Below are positions 1 to 7,933 of a stretch of 64,000 bases of DNA, piece by piece. The position numbers were made by a program, and so were the translations under genes. Origin of the DNA: Acinetobacter tjernbergiae DSM 14971 = CIP 107465 (GTDB taxonomy: Bacteria; Pseudomonadota; Gammaproteobacteria; Pseudomonadales; Moraxellaceae); the NCBI RefSeq assembly GCF_000374425.1, contig NZ_KB894369.1:1-64000 (forward strand). The letters run 5' to 3'. Every line of letters begins with the position of its first letter. Position 1 is the stretch's first letter. The notes beneath the pieces are model-generated. The model was given only the letters and a program-made list of their open reading frames with translations, ran no database searches and was not told the DNA's origin.

Positions 1-1
1 C

Positions 2-814
2 TATACGCTAGATGTTGCTGGGAATTTAGAGGATTTAACACTATCTGGTTCATTAAATATTAATGGAACAGGAAATAGTTCAAATAACAAGCTAACAGGT
101 AGCAATGGTAATAACATTTTAGATGGTGGAGCAGGAAATGATACTTTTATTGGGAATCTAGGCTCAGACACATTGATTGGAGGTTTGGGAAATGATATTT
201 ATTATGTAGATAATTTAGATACAATTATAGAAAAGGCTGGTGAAGGTTTAGATACTGTTATAGCAGGATTTAGTTATACATTGGATGCCAGTGGTAACAT
301 TGAAGATTTAATGCTGTCAGGAGCATTAAATATTAATGGAATAGGAAATAATTCAAATAATAAGCTTACAGGGAATAGTGCAAATAATACGCTAGATGGT
401 GGTGCAGGAAATGATATTATAAATGGTGCTGCTGGAAATGATCTTTTAATAGGTGGAGCAGGGGATGATATATTAATAGGTGGTTCTGGTTCAGATATTG
501 TGATATTTAACCTTATTAATAATGCTAATAACTCAGCAGGTAATGGTTTTGATACATGGTATGATTTCACGATTGGAGATACATTGTTAAATCTTAATGC
601 GGATAAAATTGATGTTAGCAGTCTATTGATTGGATATACTAAAGATCAATCGCTAGATGCGTATTTAGATTTATATACCCAAAATGGGAACACGGTTTTA
701 AGCATTGATAGGGATGGAACTCAAACTACTTACACCAGTGAAAATCTATTGTTATTATCAAAAGTGAATGTCGATTTGATTACTTTATTAGATAATCACC
801 AGTTGATTGTATAA
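2..814 (+). CDS. RTX-type type I secreted repeat protein, C-terminal part only
   Basis: The frame is already open at the left edge and ends at TAA, so only the last 270 residues are visible. Two copies of a 91-residue unit occur (YTLD.GN.EDL.LSG, then NNKLTG and LDGGAGND), starting near bases 2 and 275, exactly 273 nt apart. The second copy runs into glycine-aspartate nonapeptides (AGNDLLIGGAGDDILIGG) of the calcium-binding RTX type. The last ~90 residues, with DKIDVSSLLIGY and LSIDRDG, match the C-terminal target domain of type I secretion substrates. Export through a TolC-dependent type I system is therefore inferred, and an adhesin or biofilm matrix role is likely. No enzymatic domain is visible in this part; the N-terminus could hold one. 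Confidence 0.85.
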   Translation, partial: YTLDVAGNLEDLTLSGSLNINGTGNSSNNKLTGSNGNNILDGGAGNDTFIGNLGSDTLIGGLGNDIYYVDNLDTIIEKAGEGLDTVIAGFSYTLDASGNIEDLMLSGALNINGIGNNSNNKLTGNSANNTLDGGAGNDIINGAAGNDLLIGGAGDDILIGGSGSDIVIFNLINNANNSAGNGFDTWYDFTIGDTLLNLNADKIDVSSLLIGYTKDQSLDAYLDLYTQNGNTVLSIDRDGTQTTYTSENLLLLSKVNVDLITLLDNHQLIV

Positions 815-823
815 ACTTTTTAT

Positions 824-858
824 TGCTTCACTTAACGGTATCTTTATCAAGTAAAGCA
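824..858 (+). terminator. Possible weak terminator hairpin after the RTX gene
   Basis: TGCTT-ACTT pairs with AAGT-AAGCA around a loop of about 14 nt, with one bulged base on each arm. There is no T-tract behind it, so it may only be a 3' stabilising hairpin. It lies between the RTX stop codon and the convergent tusE stop. Confidence 0.25.
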
Positions 859-865
859 TTACTCA

Positions 866-1177
866 CTATAAACAATTTGCAGGTTTAGGAACGCCAGCCA
901 AACGACTAAGATGTCGGGCGACTAAACCTGTGTTAAATCTTTGCTGTAATACGGCATTATTCATCTCAGGACTGATGGTTTTCATTAAGAATTTAATCAA
1001 TGGACGTGTGGCAGGTGAATGTCCAAATTGTTGATAAAATTGGCGTACAGCATGGAGAACTTCAAAATGCCAATCTGTTAATTCTAAATCAAGAGATACG
1101 GCAAGTTGCTGAGCAACCTCATGATTCCAAATTGTATAATCGACTAAATGACCGTCTTGATCTAACTCTAATTGCAT
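866..1177 (-). CDS. tusE: Sulfur relay protein TusE (DsrC family)
   Basis: 103 residues, the usual length for TusE/DsrC. TusE takes persulfide sulfur from the TusBCD complex and passes it to MnmA for 2-thiolation of the wobble uridine in tRNA Lys, Glu and Gln. The family hallmark, a conserved penultimate cysteine, is present (PKPANCL), as is the central region DWHFEVLHAVRQFYQQFG. It is the last gene of a minus-strand tusDCBE cluster, 37 nt after tusB. The E. coli order has other genes between tusBCD and tusE, so the direct linkage here is simpler. The start is the only ATG giving the standard N-terminus. Confidence 0.92.
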   Translation of the reverse strand: MQLELDQDGHLVDYTIWNHEVAQQLAVSLDLELTDWHFEVLHAVRQFYQQFGHSPATRPLIKFLMKTISPEMNNAVLQQRFNTGLVARHLSRLAGVPKPANCL

Positions 1178-1214
1178 GAAATAGCCTAAATAGGATTTAA
1201 ATTAACTTAAAAAT

Positions 1215-1499
1215 TTATTTTAAAGTTACACAGCGTCTGAATTGTAAAACTAAATCAGCAAATTCTGTATATTCAATCACGCTGATATGTTCTTTAGCGT
1301 CATCATTGAGTAGGGTTTGTTCATTACTTAGACAATAAAGGTTGGAATAGTCCTTTACGATGTTAGGTGTTACCTGTAATACAGCATCACCTAATACAAC
1401 GATGGAATCATCTGTTTGTGCCATTTCTGCCAAATCATTCCACACTTTCTCAGTATTGCTATAAGCTGCTTGAATTAAAAATAAAGTTGTATTTACCAT
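1215..1499 (-). CDS. tusB: Sulfur relay protein TusB (DsrH family)
   Basis: About 94 residues when started at the ATG at 1499 (MVNTTLFLIQAAYSNTEKVW). An upstream TTG at 1517 would overlap tusC by 7 nt and is less likely. TusB is the small subunit of the TusBCD heterohexamer that carries sulfur from TusA to TusE in the cytoplasm. The N-terminal strand LFLIQAAYSN and the segment DDSIVVLGDAVL are typical of DsrH-like proteins. The gap to tusC is 11 nt, consistent with one transcript. Confidence 0.85.
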   Translation of the reverse strand: MVNTTLFLIQAAYSNTEKVWNDLAEMAQTDDSIVVLGDAVLQVTPNIVKDYSNLYCLSNEQTLLNDDAKEHISVIEYTEFADLVLQFRRCVTLK

Positions 1500-1510
1500 A
1501 GTTGACTGCT

Positions 1511-1861
1511 CTACCAATACAAAATGTGATCAAAGGACTGAATAAATTCAGGTTTGATTTCAATAAACTCAATTTCCTGCTCTGTATTTTGAATGATAGG
1601 AAGTTGTTGATTTTTTATTTCAACCAAAATCGGGGTTAAATCGTAAAACTCAAAACTTTCCACCATATTGGCGGCAATTTTAAAAGCTTGTTTGAATTGG
1701 TCAAATTCTAATTGATTGTTCAATAAGCTTAATGCGGCGTCTTTTAATAATACTTTGACAGAAATACCAAAGGTTGCTAAAACCATAGTTGCAGACAAGC
1801 TTTCATTGACCTGCAAACTGGTTAGATTGGGCTGCGTTAGGATGACGAGTACAGATTTCAC
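1511..1861 (-). CDS. tusC: Sulfur relay protein TusC (DsrF family)
   Basis: 116 residues. It begins KSVLVILTQPNLTSLQVNES and contains LATFGISVKVLLKDAALSLL, the layout of the DsrE/F-like fold in which the second helix faces the complex interface. TusC forms the TusBCD hexamer with TusB and TusD and has no catalytic cysteine of its own in the family. It lies 43 nt downstream of tusD and 11 nt upstream of tusB. Assignment rests on position between tusD and tusB plus these segments. Confidence 0.85.
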   Translation of the reverse strand: MKSVLVILTQPNLTSLQVNESLSATMVLATFGISVKVLLKDAALSLLNNQLEFDQFKQAFKIAANMVESFEFYDLTPILVEIKNQQLPIIQNTEQEIEFIEIKPEFIQSFDHILYW

Positions 1862-1904
1862 ACAATTTACCTTTTAAAAGCAACACTCTATTAATGAACT
1901 TAAA

Positions 1905-2273
1905 CTAAAATTGAATTAAACGAGAACAGCTTTGCACGGCATCAGCTAACTCTCCAAGTCCAACCAGCTCAAAACCTTGTGCCAAGTTGTGATGTTGAAG
2001 TGAGTGGCGTTGTGCATTGCTCGCATCAGTGATTCCCCGAGCAAGGGCAGCACTGACACAGACAGGGAGTCGAATGCCAAGTTTTTGCCATTCTTGTTTT
2101 AGGTTACGTTGATCATCAGGAAACCACTGTAGATCATTTGCCACCTGAACACCATCTTGGTAAAAGAAGACACGAAAATCTTCATACTTATTTCTTAGCG
2201 CTTGAGCTAAACCAAAAGCATGCCAAGCCATTGTGGAAGTGGGTGCAGAAGTAATTAGAAGTAGTGTACTCAT
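1905..2273 (-). CDS. tusD: Sulfurtransferase TusD (DsrE family)
   Basis: The frame is open to 2489, but the conserved N-terminus MSTLLLITSAPTSTMAWHAF starts at the ATG at 2273, giving 122 residues. The longer form would run into the divergent epimerase gene. TusD carries the active cysteine of TusBCD, which receives persulfide from TusA; the expected cysteine is in GIRLPVCVSAALARGI. It is the first gene of tusDCBE. The 64 nt to the divergent galE-like start must hold both promoters. Confidence 0.9.
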   Translation of the reverse strand: MSTLLLITSAPTSTMAWHAFGLAQALRNKYEDFRVFFYQDGVQVANDLQWFPDDQRNLKQEWQKLGIRLPVCVSAALARGITDASNAQRHSLQHHNLAQGFELVGLGELADAVQSCSRLIQF

Positions 2274-2337
2274 TGAACATTCACTAGGGTCATGTAAGCA
2301 AAATGATGGACAAATTAGAAAAGAAGGTAAGTATACA

Positions 2338-3345
2338 ATGATTTTGGTGACAGGTGGTTTAGGCTTTATCGGTTCACATATCGCTTTGAGTTTATTAGCA
2401 CGTGGACAAGAAATAGTCATTGTTGATAATCTAGCCAATTCGACTTTGCAAACCTTGGAACGCTTAGAATACATTTCAGGAATGTACATTCCTTTTGTGA
2501 AAGTGGATGTTCGAAATACGCCTGCTTTAAATAAAGTATTTGAACAATATTCAATTGATACGGTTATTCATACAGCAAGTTTTAAATCGCTTGAGGAATC
2601 AGCACTAAAACCACTTGAATATTATAATGATAATGTCAGTAGCATCATGAGCTTATTAAGAGCCATGCAGCGTATGGGTGTAAGAGAGTTAATCAATATC
2701 TCTAGTTTGGCCGTGTATGGTCAATCCAGTCCGAATTTTAGTGAAGAAACAGAATTTAACTATCGGTACCCGAATCCGTACATTCGCTCTCAGCAAATGG
2801 TTGAAGACATTATTGCAGATACCTATAAAGTTGATCATGAATGGAAAATCGTGAATTTGCGCTTATCCAATATCGCTGGTGCATTTGAACATGGGGTATT
2901 AGGTGAATATGTTACTCAATTACCCAAAAATATCGTGCCTTTAGCATTACAGGTTGCAGCAATGCAGCGAGATTGTATAGAGCTTCAGAACCAAGCACAG
3001 ACAGCAGATGGAACGGTAGAGCGAAGTTTTTTACATGTGCTAGATGCTTGTGATGCGGTATTAATCGCTTTGAGTTGGTTAAAAGCACAAAGTAGTTGTT
3101 TGGAAGCATTTAATATTGCACACCCTCAACTGACATCTATTCAGACTTTACTTGATGAGGTTGCAAAGGTGACTCAGGCTGAAATTCGAGTTCAACCTGC
3201 CGTATATCAAAACCAAGAGTTAGCACAACTTGGGGCAAATATTGATAAGGCTAAAAAAATACTGAATTGGATACCTAAACGTGCTTTATCGCAGATGATT
3301 GAAGATGAATGGCGCTTTTACCGAAATACGCTAAACGGTAAATAG
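2338..3345 (+). CDS. GalE-like NAD-dependent sugar epimerase, catalytic Lys replaced by Gln
   Basis: 335 residues, the length of UDP-glucose 4-epimerase. The start is the ATG at 2338 (MILVTGGLGFIGSH); upstream codons in frame lie in the tusD promoter region. The NAD-binding GxxGxxG is at residues 6-12, HTASFKSLEES matches the GalE substrate region, and the Ser of the catalytic triad is kept (ISSLAVYG, near 123). The YxxxK motif reads YIRSQ (Tyr148, Gln152), so the usual lysine is missing. The C-terminal third keeps the GalE layout (RSFLHVLD, LNWIPKR). This may be a changed or dead epimerase. It is monocistronic and divergent from tusD. Confidence 0.75.
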   Translation: MILVTGGLGFIGSHIALSLLARGQEIVIVDNLANSTLQTLERLEYISGMYIPFVKVDVRNTPALNKVFEQYSIDTVIHTASFKSLEESALKPLEYYNDNVSSIMSLLRAMQRMGVRELINISSLAVYGQSSPNFSEETEFNYRYPNPYIRSQQMVEDIIADTYKVDHEWKIVNLRLSNIAGAFEHGVLGEYVTQLPKNIVPLALQVAAMQRDCIELQNQAQTADGTVERSFLHVLDACDAVLIALSWLKAQSSCLEAFNIAHPQLTSIQTLLDEVAKVTQAEIRVQPAVYQNQELAQLGANIDKAKKILNWIPKRALSQMIEDEWRFYRNTLNGK

Positions 3346-3364
3346 GATAATGATTCTTATTTAC
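3346..3364 (+). promoter_or_regulatory. Fur-box-like site upstream of fumC
   Basis: GATAATGATTCTTATTTAC matches the 19-bp Fur consensus at 14 positions, including the whole left half. It starts directly after the galE-like stop and about 125 nt before fumC. FumC is the iron-independent fumarase and is iron-repressed in several Gammaproteobacteria, so Fur control fits. This is a match by eye only. Confidence 0.45.
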
Positions 3365-3489
3365 AATTGTGATTGCTTTGTTTAGGATTGATGCGATTTA
3401 TCGGCTATAGATCGTTAAGTCCTCGCTAGCCAAAGCATCTATTTGCTCCAGCCCGTGAAAATTTTAACCAAATAGAGCAGAGGTTGTTT

Positions 3490-4884
3490 ATGCAAATGCG
3501 AATTGAACATGACACAATGGGTGAAATTGAAGTTCCCAATGAAGCCCTATGGGGCGCGCAAACGCAACGAAGTTTACAGAACTTCAAGATTGGTCAAGAG
3601 CGCTTACCACGAGCAATGATCCGAGCAATGGGTTTGGTGAAGAAAGCAGCTGCAATAACCAATGCTGAATTACAACAGCTCCCTGAAGATTTAAGTCAAT
3701 ATATCGTCGGTGCAGCGGAAGAGGTGATTGCTGGACAATGGGATTCTCAATTTCCATTGGTGGTTTGGCAAACAGGTTCAGGTACGCAAAGTAACATGAA
3801 CTGCAATGAAGTCATTGCAAATATTGCCAATCAAAAATTAGGACAGGTACTCGGTGCACAAAAACCTGTTCACCCCAATGATCATGTGAATCGCGCGCAA
3901 TCGACCAATGATTCATTTCCAACGGCAATTCATGTTGCTGCAAGTATTCAGATCAATGAATTGCTTATTCCTGCTGTTGAAAAGTTAAAAGTGACCCTAC
4001 AACGCAAGTCTGAAGAATTTGACAGTATTGTTAAAATTGGTCGTACACATTTACAAGATGCAACGCCTTTGACTTTAGGACAAGAGTTTAGTGGTTATGT
4101 GTCACAACTTGAGCATGGCTTGAAACGTTTAGATCAGGCGCTTGAGGGTTTGTATGAGTTACCACTAGGTGGTACGGCAGTGGGCACGGGATTAAATGCA
4201 CATCCTGATTATGCTGTGAAAGCAGCTGAACAATTGGCTAGACTTACAGATTTACCATTCGTGACAGCACCTAATAAGTTTGAAGCTTTGGCAGGGCGAG
4301 ACGCAGCGGTATTTGCTTCTGGCGCTTTAAAAACATTGGCTGCAAGCTTAAATAAGATTGCCAATGATATTCGATGGTTAGCGAGTGGCCCACGTTGTGG
4401 ATTTGGTGAAATTCGTATTCCAGAAAATGAACCTGGTTCAAGTATTATGCCGGGTAAAGTTAATCCAACACAAAGTGAAGCCATGACCATGGTGGTTGCT
4501 CAAGTCTTAGGGAATGACACGACGATTAATGTTGCAGGTGCATCTGGTAACTTTGAACTCAACGTATTTATGCCTGTAATTGCTTATAACTTATTGCAAT
4601 CTATTCAGCTTTTAGGTGATGCATGTAATAGTTTTGATGATCATTGTGCAGTAGGAATTGAGCCAAATCGTGAGAAAATCGACCACTTCTTACATAACTC
4701 ATTGATGTTGGTAACAGCACTCAATCCAGTAATTGGTTATGAGAACTCAGCCAAAGTTGCCAAAACTGCTTATAAAGAAAATAAAACCTTAAAACAAGTT
4801 GCTATTGAACTAGGTCTAGTCACAGCAGAGCAGTTCGATGAAGTGGTTAGACCTGAAAATATGGTTTCTCCAAATAGTAAGTAA
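3490..4884 (+). CDS. fumC: Class II fumarate hydratase
   Basis: 464 residues from the ATG at 3490, which has AGAGG six bases upstream; a TTG two codons earlier is rejected. The enzyme hydrates fumarate to L-malate in the TCA cycle without an iron-sulfur cluster. The superfamily signature [15 protein letters not shown] is intact, as are [15 protein letters not shown] and [16 protein letters not shown]. It is monocistronic, with a Fur-like site upstream and an intrinsic terminator just behind. Iron-dependent regulation is inferred from that site. Confidence 0.96.
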   Translation: MQMRIEHDTMGEIEVPNEALWGAQTQRSLQNFKIGQERLPRAMIRAMGLVKKAAAITNAELQQLPEDLSQYIVGAAEEVIAGQWDSQFPLVVWQTGSGTQSNMNCNEVIANIANQKLGQVLGAQKPVHPNDHVNRAQSTNDSFPTAIHVAASIQINELLIPAVEKLKVTLQRKSEEFDSIVKIGRTHLQDATPLTLGQEFSGYVSQLEHGLKRLDQALEGLYELPLGGTAVGTGLNAHPDYAVKAAEQLARLTDLPFVTAPNKFEALAGRDAAVFASGALKTLAASLNKIANDIRWLASGPRCGFGEIRIPENEPGSSIMPGKVNPTQSEAMTMVVAQVLGNDTTINVAGASGNFELNVFMPVIAYNLLQSIQLLGDACNSFDDHCAVGIEPNREKIDHFLHNSLMLVTALNPVIGYENSAKVAKTAYKENKTLKQVAIELGLVTAEQFDEVVRPENMVSPNSK

Positions 4885-4900
4885 GCTGTATCTGTGAAAT

Positions 4901-4933
4901 AAAAAATCCTTCTTTTATTTAGAGGGATTTTTT
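4901..4933 (+). terminator. Intrinsic terminator of fumC
   Basis: AAAAAATCC pairs with GGATTTTTT, extended inward by three more pairs including a T-G wobble, around a nine-base loop. The T-tract ends exactly where the next same-strand ATG (4934) begins. Confidence 0.8.
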
Positions 4934-5491
4934 ATGAGTAGTTTTTATAAAGTGAACTGCGTACAATACGCTTTTGATTTACCTGATTGTTGCTTCATTA
5001 TGCTCAATATTTATTTGACAGACACCAAAACCCATATCCAGTTTGCTGATCTTCCAAATGAAAATCCTGTTAAATTTGTATTGAATTTAAAGAAAATTTT
5101 TCCAAGTACGGCTGATTTGTTGTTGCCTGTATTGCCAGAAGACAATGATTTGGAGAATGTGACTTGGGAGGCAACTTCAAAAGACTTTGAAATTTTTAAG
5201 AAATTATTAGAAGGTTGGGGCATTATTGAATTGCGGTTAAGCGCACTTACTGCTTATAAAGATAAGAACTTTTCTAACGAGTTGGTCAAAAAAGCTCAAA
5301 TTAAACGTAAACAAGTTTCACAAAAACAATCACAACTTTCCTTAATTGCATTGGACTATGTATTAATGCATGAGATCCATGCTTTGATTGACGCTGAGTT
5401 GGTGATGATAGGAGAAAAATTCTATTTACCTACTTTGCGAGAATTGTGGAAAGGAAAATTCTCAGAGCAGATTTTACAATGTAAATTTTAA
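4934..5491 (+). CDS. Hypothetical protein, 185 aa
   Basis: Not recognised. The protein is soluble-looking, with a run of basic helix in the middle (KKAQIKRKQVSQKQSQ, near residues 118-133) and a C-terminal LPTLRELWKGKF segment. The first ATG follows the fumC terminator T-tract with no spacer and no ribosome binding site. The next in-frame ATG is at 5000 (MLNIYLTDTKTHIQFADL) and also lacks a clear Shine-Dalgarno. The true start is undecided; the 163-residue form is plausible. A strong terminator follows at 5499, which supports a real transcription unit. Confidence 0.6.
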   Translation: MSSFYKVNCVQYAFDLPDCCFIMLNIYLTDTKTHIQFADLPNENPVKFVLNLKKIFPSTADLLLPVLPEDNDLENVTWEATSKDFEIFKKLLEGWGIIELRLSALTAYKDKNFSNELVKKAQIKRKQVSQKQSQLSLIALDYVLMHEIHALIDAELVMIGEKFYLPTLRELWKGKFSEQILQCKF

Positions 5492-5498
5492 TTTTAAA

Positions 5499-5523
5499 AG
5501 CAGACGTTAAAGTCTGCTTTTTT
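5499..5523 (+). terminator. Intrinsic terminator
   Basis: AGCAGAC and GTCTGCT form a 7-bp stem around GTTAAA, followed by TTTTT. It closes the unit of the hypothetical gene and isolates the riboswitch leader downstream. Confidence 0.85.
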
Positions 5524-5637
5524 GTTGATTTATTTTGATTAGCGCTGAACGAGACACTTGATCTACAAAGAATTACAAGAATTTAGTGTTGGTATTTTTA
5601 GTCGGCATATATATTGCTTATAGGGATATAAATATTA

Positions 5638-5865
5638 TTGCGGGAGAGAAGTTCTTCCAAGAACTCGCCGAAGGAGCAACGACCCCGGAAACTCTCAGGC
5701 AGAAGGACTGTAATAATAGAAATACAATCTGGAGAGTAGTGCTTAAAGTGTAGAAAATTAGTCGTAAAATAACTTCTTTACACGAACGCACTCACCGAAG
5801 GGGAAGGCTTAATGATTAATTGGTAATCATCTGCCGAAACTCTCAGGTACCGTGACAGATGGGGC
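5638..5865 (+). ncRNA. Tandem glycine riboswitch upstream of dadA
   Basis: Two glycine aptamers in series. Aptamer I is about 5638-5712: GGGAGAG, then CGCCGAAGGAGCAA, then CCGGAAACTCTCAGGCAGAAGGAC. Those three elements are separated in the DNA and are the family core. Aptamer II is about 5729-5865: CTGGAGAG, CACCGAAGGGG, and CCGAAACTCTCAGG near 5834-5847. Aptamer II is enlarged: an arm of GTGTA with TACAC is inserted in its first helix, and ATGATTA pairs with TAATCAT in the third. Tandem aptamers usually bind glycine cooperatively and turn the downstream gene on. The target here is the dehydrogenase gene at 5904. Confidence 0.93.
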
Positions 5866-5874
5866 TATGCTTAT

Positions 5875-5897
5875 GAAATGTATTGCATTTCTAGGAG
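5875..5897 (+). promoter_or_regulatory. Hairpin next to the dadA ribosome binding site
   Basis: GAAATG and CATTTC form a 6-bp stem around TATTG, directly before the Shine-Dalgarno AGGAG at 5893-5897. There is no T-tract, so if this is part of the riboswitch expression platform the control would be on translation start. That role is inferred. Confidence 0.4.
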
Positions 5898-5903
5898 TTT
5901 TCT

Positions 5904-7148
5904 ATGCCACATGTAGTAGTCATTGGTGCGGGGATTACAGGTGTAACATCTGCCTATGAATTAATTAAATTGGGTTATGAAGTGACGGTGATTGATCGTC
6001 ATCTATTTCCTGCAATGGAAACCTCTTTTGCGAATGGCGGGCAGTTATCTGCGTGTAATGCAGAAGTCTGGAATCAGAAGTCAACTGTGCTTAAAGGCAT
6101 TAAGTGGATGAGTAAGAAAGATGCACCATTATTGCTCAATCCGTCTTTTAGTGTGCATAAATATCGCTGGCTGGTCGAGTTTTTGACTCATATTAAGGAT
6201 TATAAAGTAAATACGATTGAAACAGTGCGTTTAGCGCTGTTAGCAAGACAGCGATTATTTGAAGTTGCAGAAAAAGAGAATATTTCTTTTGATTTGGAGA
6301 AACGTGGTATTTTGCATATGTACCACAGCAAAGAAGACTTTGATGTTGCAAAAAAAGTGAATGATGTTTTAGTGGAAGGTAAACTTGAACGTCATGCGAT
6401 TACACCTGAAGAAATGAAGGCAATTGAGCCAAATTTAACAGGTAATTATTATGGTGGATATTACACAGCAGGCGATGCAACAGGTGATATTCATAAGTAT
6501 TCTGTTGGTTTAGCGGAAAGAACACAAGCGTATGGTGTGAAATATCGCTTTGGTTTGGATGTTGTTGATGTTAAATGTTTGCAAGATAAAGTGATTGTTA
6601 GCTGTAAAAATAGTTCTGAGAATATGAACTCAACAGCAGATGAGCAGACCATAATAGAAGCAGATTTAATCGTTGTGTGTGGTGGCGTTGGAAGTTACCA
6701 ATTAGCCGATATGCTCGGTGATACTGTAAATGTTTATCCAGTAAAAGGTTATTCTATTACAGTGCAACTTAAAGATGAGCGAAGTGTACAAAATGCACCG
6801 TGGGTGAGTCTGCTTGATGAAAGTGCAAAAATTGTTACTTCTCGTTTAGGTGCTGATCGCTTTCGTGTCGCAGGTACAGCCGAGTTTAATGGCTATAATC
6901 GTGATATTCGAGCAGATCGAATTCAACCTTTAATTAACTGGGTTAACCAAAACTTTGATATTTCAACTGAGCATTCTGTGCCGTGGGCAGGTCTACGTCC
7001 GATGATGCCAAATATGTTGCCTGTTGTGAAGCAAGGTAAGCAGCCCCGTGTTTTCTATAATACAGGACATGGGCATTTGGGATGGACATTATCTGCTGCA
7101 ACAGCAGTACTTATCAGCGAGGAAATTGCGCAAAAATTCCCTCGCTAA
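5904..7148 (+). CDS. dadA: DadA-type D-amino acid dehydrogenase (FAD)
   Basis: 414 residues. The N-terminal FAD motif is VVVIGAGITGVTSAYEL; SFANGGQLSACNAEVW is the DadA family signature near residues 46-61. The C-terminal GHGHLGWTLSAATA closes the FAD site. The family oxidises D-amino acids, mainly D-alanine, at the inner face of the membrane and passes electrons to the respiratory chain. The glycine riboswitch upstream suggests that glycine or a metabolite linked to it is the relevant signal or substrate. No alanine racemase gene follows, unlike many dadAX operons. Start ATG at 5904 has AGGAG at proper spacing. Confidence 0.88.
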   Translation: MPHVVVIGAGITGVTSAYELIKLGYEVTVIDRHLFPAMETSFANGGQLSACNAEVWNQKSTVLKGIKWMSKKDAPLLLNPSFSVHKYRWLVEFLTHIKDYKVNTIETVRLALLARQRLFEVAEKENISFDLEKRGILHMYHSKEDFDVAKKVNDVLVEGKLERHAITPEEMKAIEPNLTGNYYGGYYTAGDATGDIHKYSVGLAERTQAYGVKYRFGLDVVDVKCLQDKVIVSCKNSSENMNSTADEQTIIEADLIVVCGGVGSYQLADMLGDTVNVYPVKGYSITVQLKDERSVQNAPWVSLLDESAKIVTSRLGADRFRVAGTAEFNGYNRDIRADRIQPLINWVNQNFDISTEHSVPWAGLRPMMPNMLPVVKQGKQPRVFYNTGHGHLGWTLSAATAVLISEEIAQKFPR

Positions 7149-7152
7149 AGCT

Positions 7153-7182
7153 AAAAAGCCGATGTGAAAACATCGGCTTTTT
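7153..7182. terminator. Bidirectional terminator between dadA and the LprI-like gene
   Basis: AAAAAGCCGATG pairs perfectly with CATCGGCTTTTT around TGAAAA. A-tract and T-tract flank it, so it can end both converging genes. Confidence 0.9.
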
Positions 7183-7187
7183 ATTTA

Positions 7188-7835
7188 TCAATCATACAAA
7201 CGATAAATCCCGGTAAATCGTTCACAACCCTTTTGTTCACTTTTTATAATTAATAGGGCTTTTTGAAAGTCAAAATGATATTGGCATTTCTTTTCATTAT
7301 CAATAATTTGATTCTTTTGCTCAGGTGTGCTGTAAGCAAGTAACGAGAATGTCTGAGTTTCTATCCGATTATTGGGGTTGCGATAGGCGATCCCTTCGAT
7401 TTTCAGCTTATCTTTATCAAGTTGATGAATTTGTAAGTGAACGGGCTGTTTTGATAATTGACCCTGTTCAAATTTTAAATAATGCTGTGTTAAGGTTTGA
7501 TTCATTGATGTATAAAAATTCAAGTCATCTAAACGAGCATCAAATTGTTGTTGATAACAGTTTTTTGATTTGCACTGTTGTATTTGATTGAGCCAAAGCT
7601 TTTGTGTGTCATGTAAGAGTTGTAATGGGGCATCAGTGACCAAATAAGCAGTTAAAAACTTATTATTGAGTTTAGAGCGTTGTTCATCGTATTGTTTGGA
7701 GCAGATTCTTTTAAGTTGAGAACTGTTGGTTGTACAGTCAATTGTGTCTGCAAATACAAATGATGAGCAAAAACAACTCAATGTGATGATATAACTAGAT
7801 TTCTTTAATTGATTTCTTAAGGCGTTCAACAGCAT
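7188..7835 (-). CDS. Periplasmic protein with LprI-like (DUF1311-type) N-terminal domain
   Basis: About 215 residues from the ATG at 7835; the GTG two codons earlier is less likely. A signal peptide is clear (basic NQLKKSSY, hydrophobic IITLSCFCSSFVFA, cleavage before DTIDC). The mature start has the spaced cysteines of the LprI/DUF1311 family, including LWLNQIQQCKSKNCYQQQFDARL, which fits the WxxxRxxC-C-xxxxxRxxxL pattern. Members are linked to lysozyme inhibition, but the function here is not proven. The C-terminal half is not recognised. Single gene, convergent with dadA. Confidence 0.65.
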   Translation of the reverse strand: MLLNALRNQLKKSSYIITLSCFCSSFVFADTIDCTTNSSQLKRICSKQYDEQRSKLNNKFLTAYLVTDAPLQLLHDTQKLWLNQIQQCKSKNCYQQQFDARLDDLNFYTSMNQTLTQHYLKFEQGQLSKQPVHLQIHQLDKDKLKIEGIAYRNPNNRIETQTFSLLAYSTPEQKNQIIDNEKKCQYHFDFQKALLIIKSEQKGCERFTGIYRLYD

Positions 7836-7933
7836 AATCACTTATATGTTCAGTCTAATTTGCTCGCCGTACTATAGCGAAATAGAAAGCCTGAATACAA
7901 GATTTGTTCGGTATATTGTAAAAGGAAAATCAT

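Noticed and set aside
274-570. 98-residue minus-strand frame inside the RTX gene
   Set aside because: Proline-rich translation is the reverse of the glycine-aspartate repeats; no ribosome site.
1905-2489. 194-residue form of TusD
   Set aside because: The extra 72 residues lie over the divergent epimerase gene and are not family-like.
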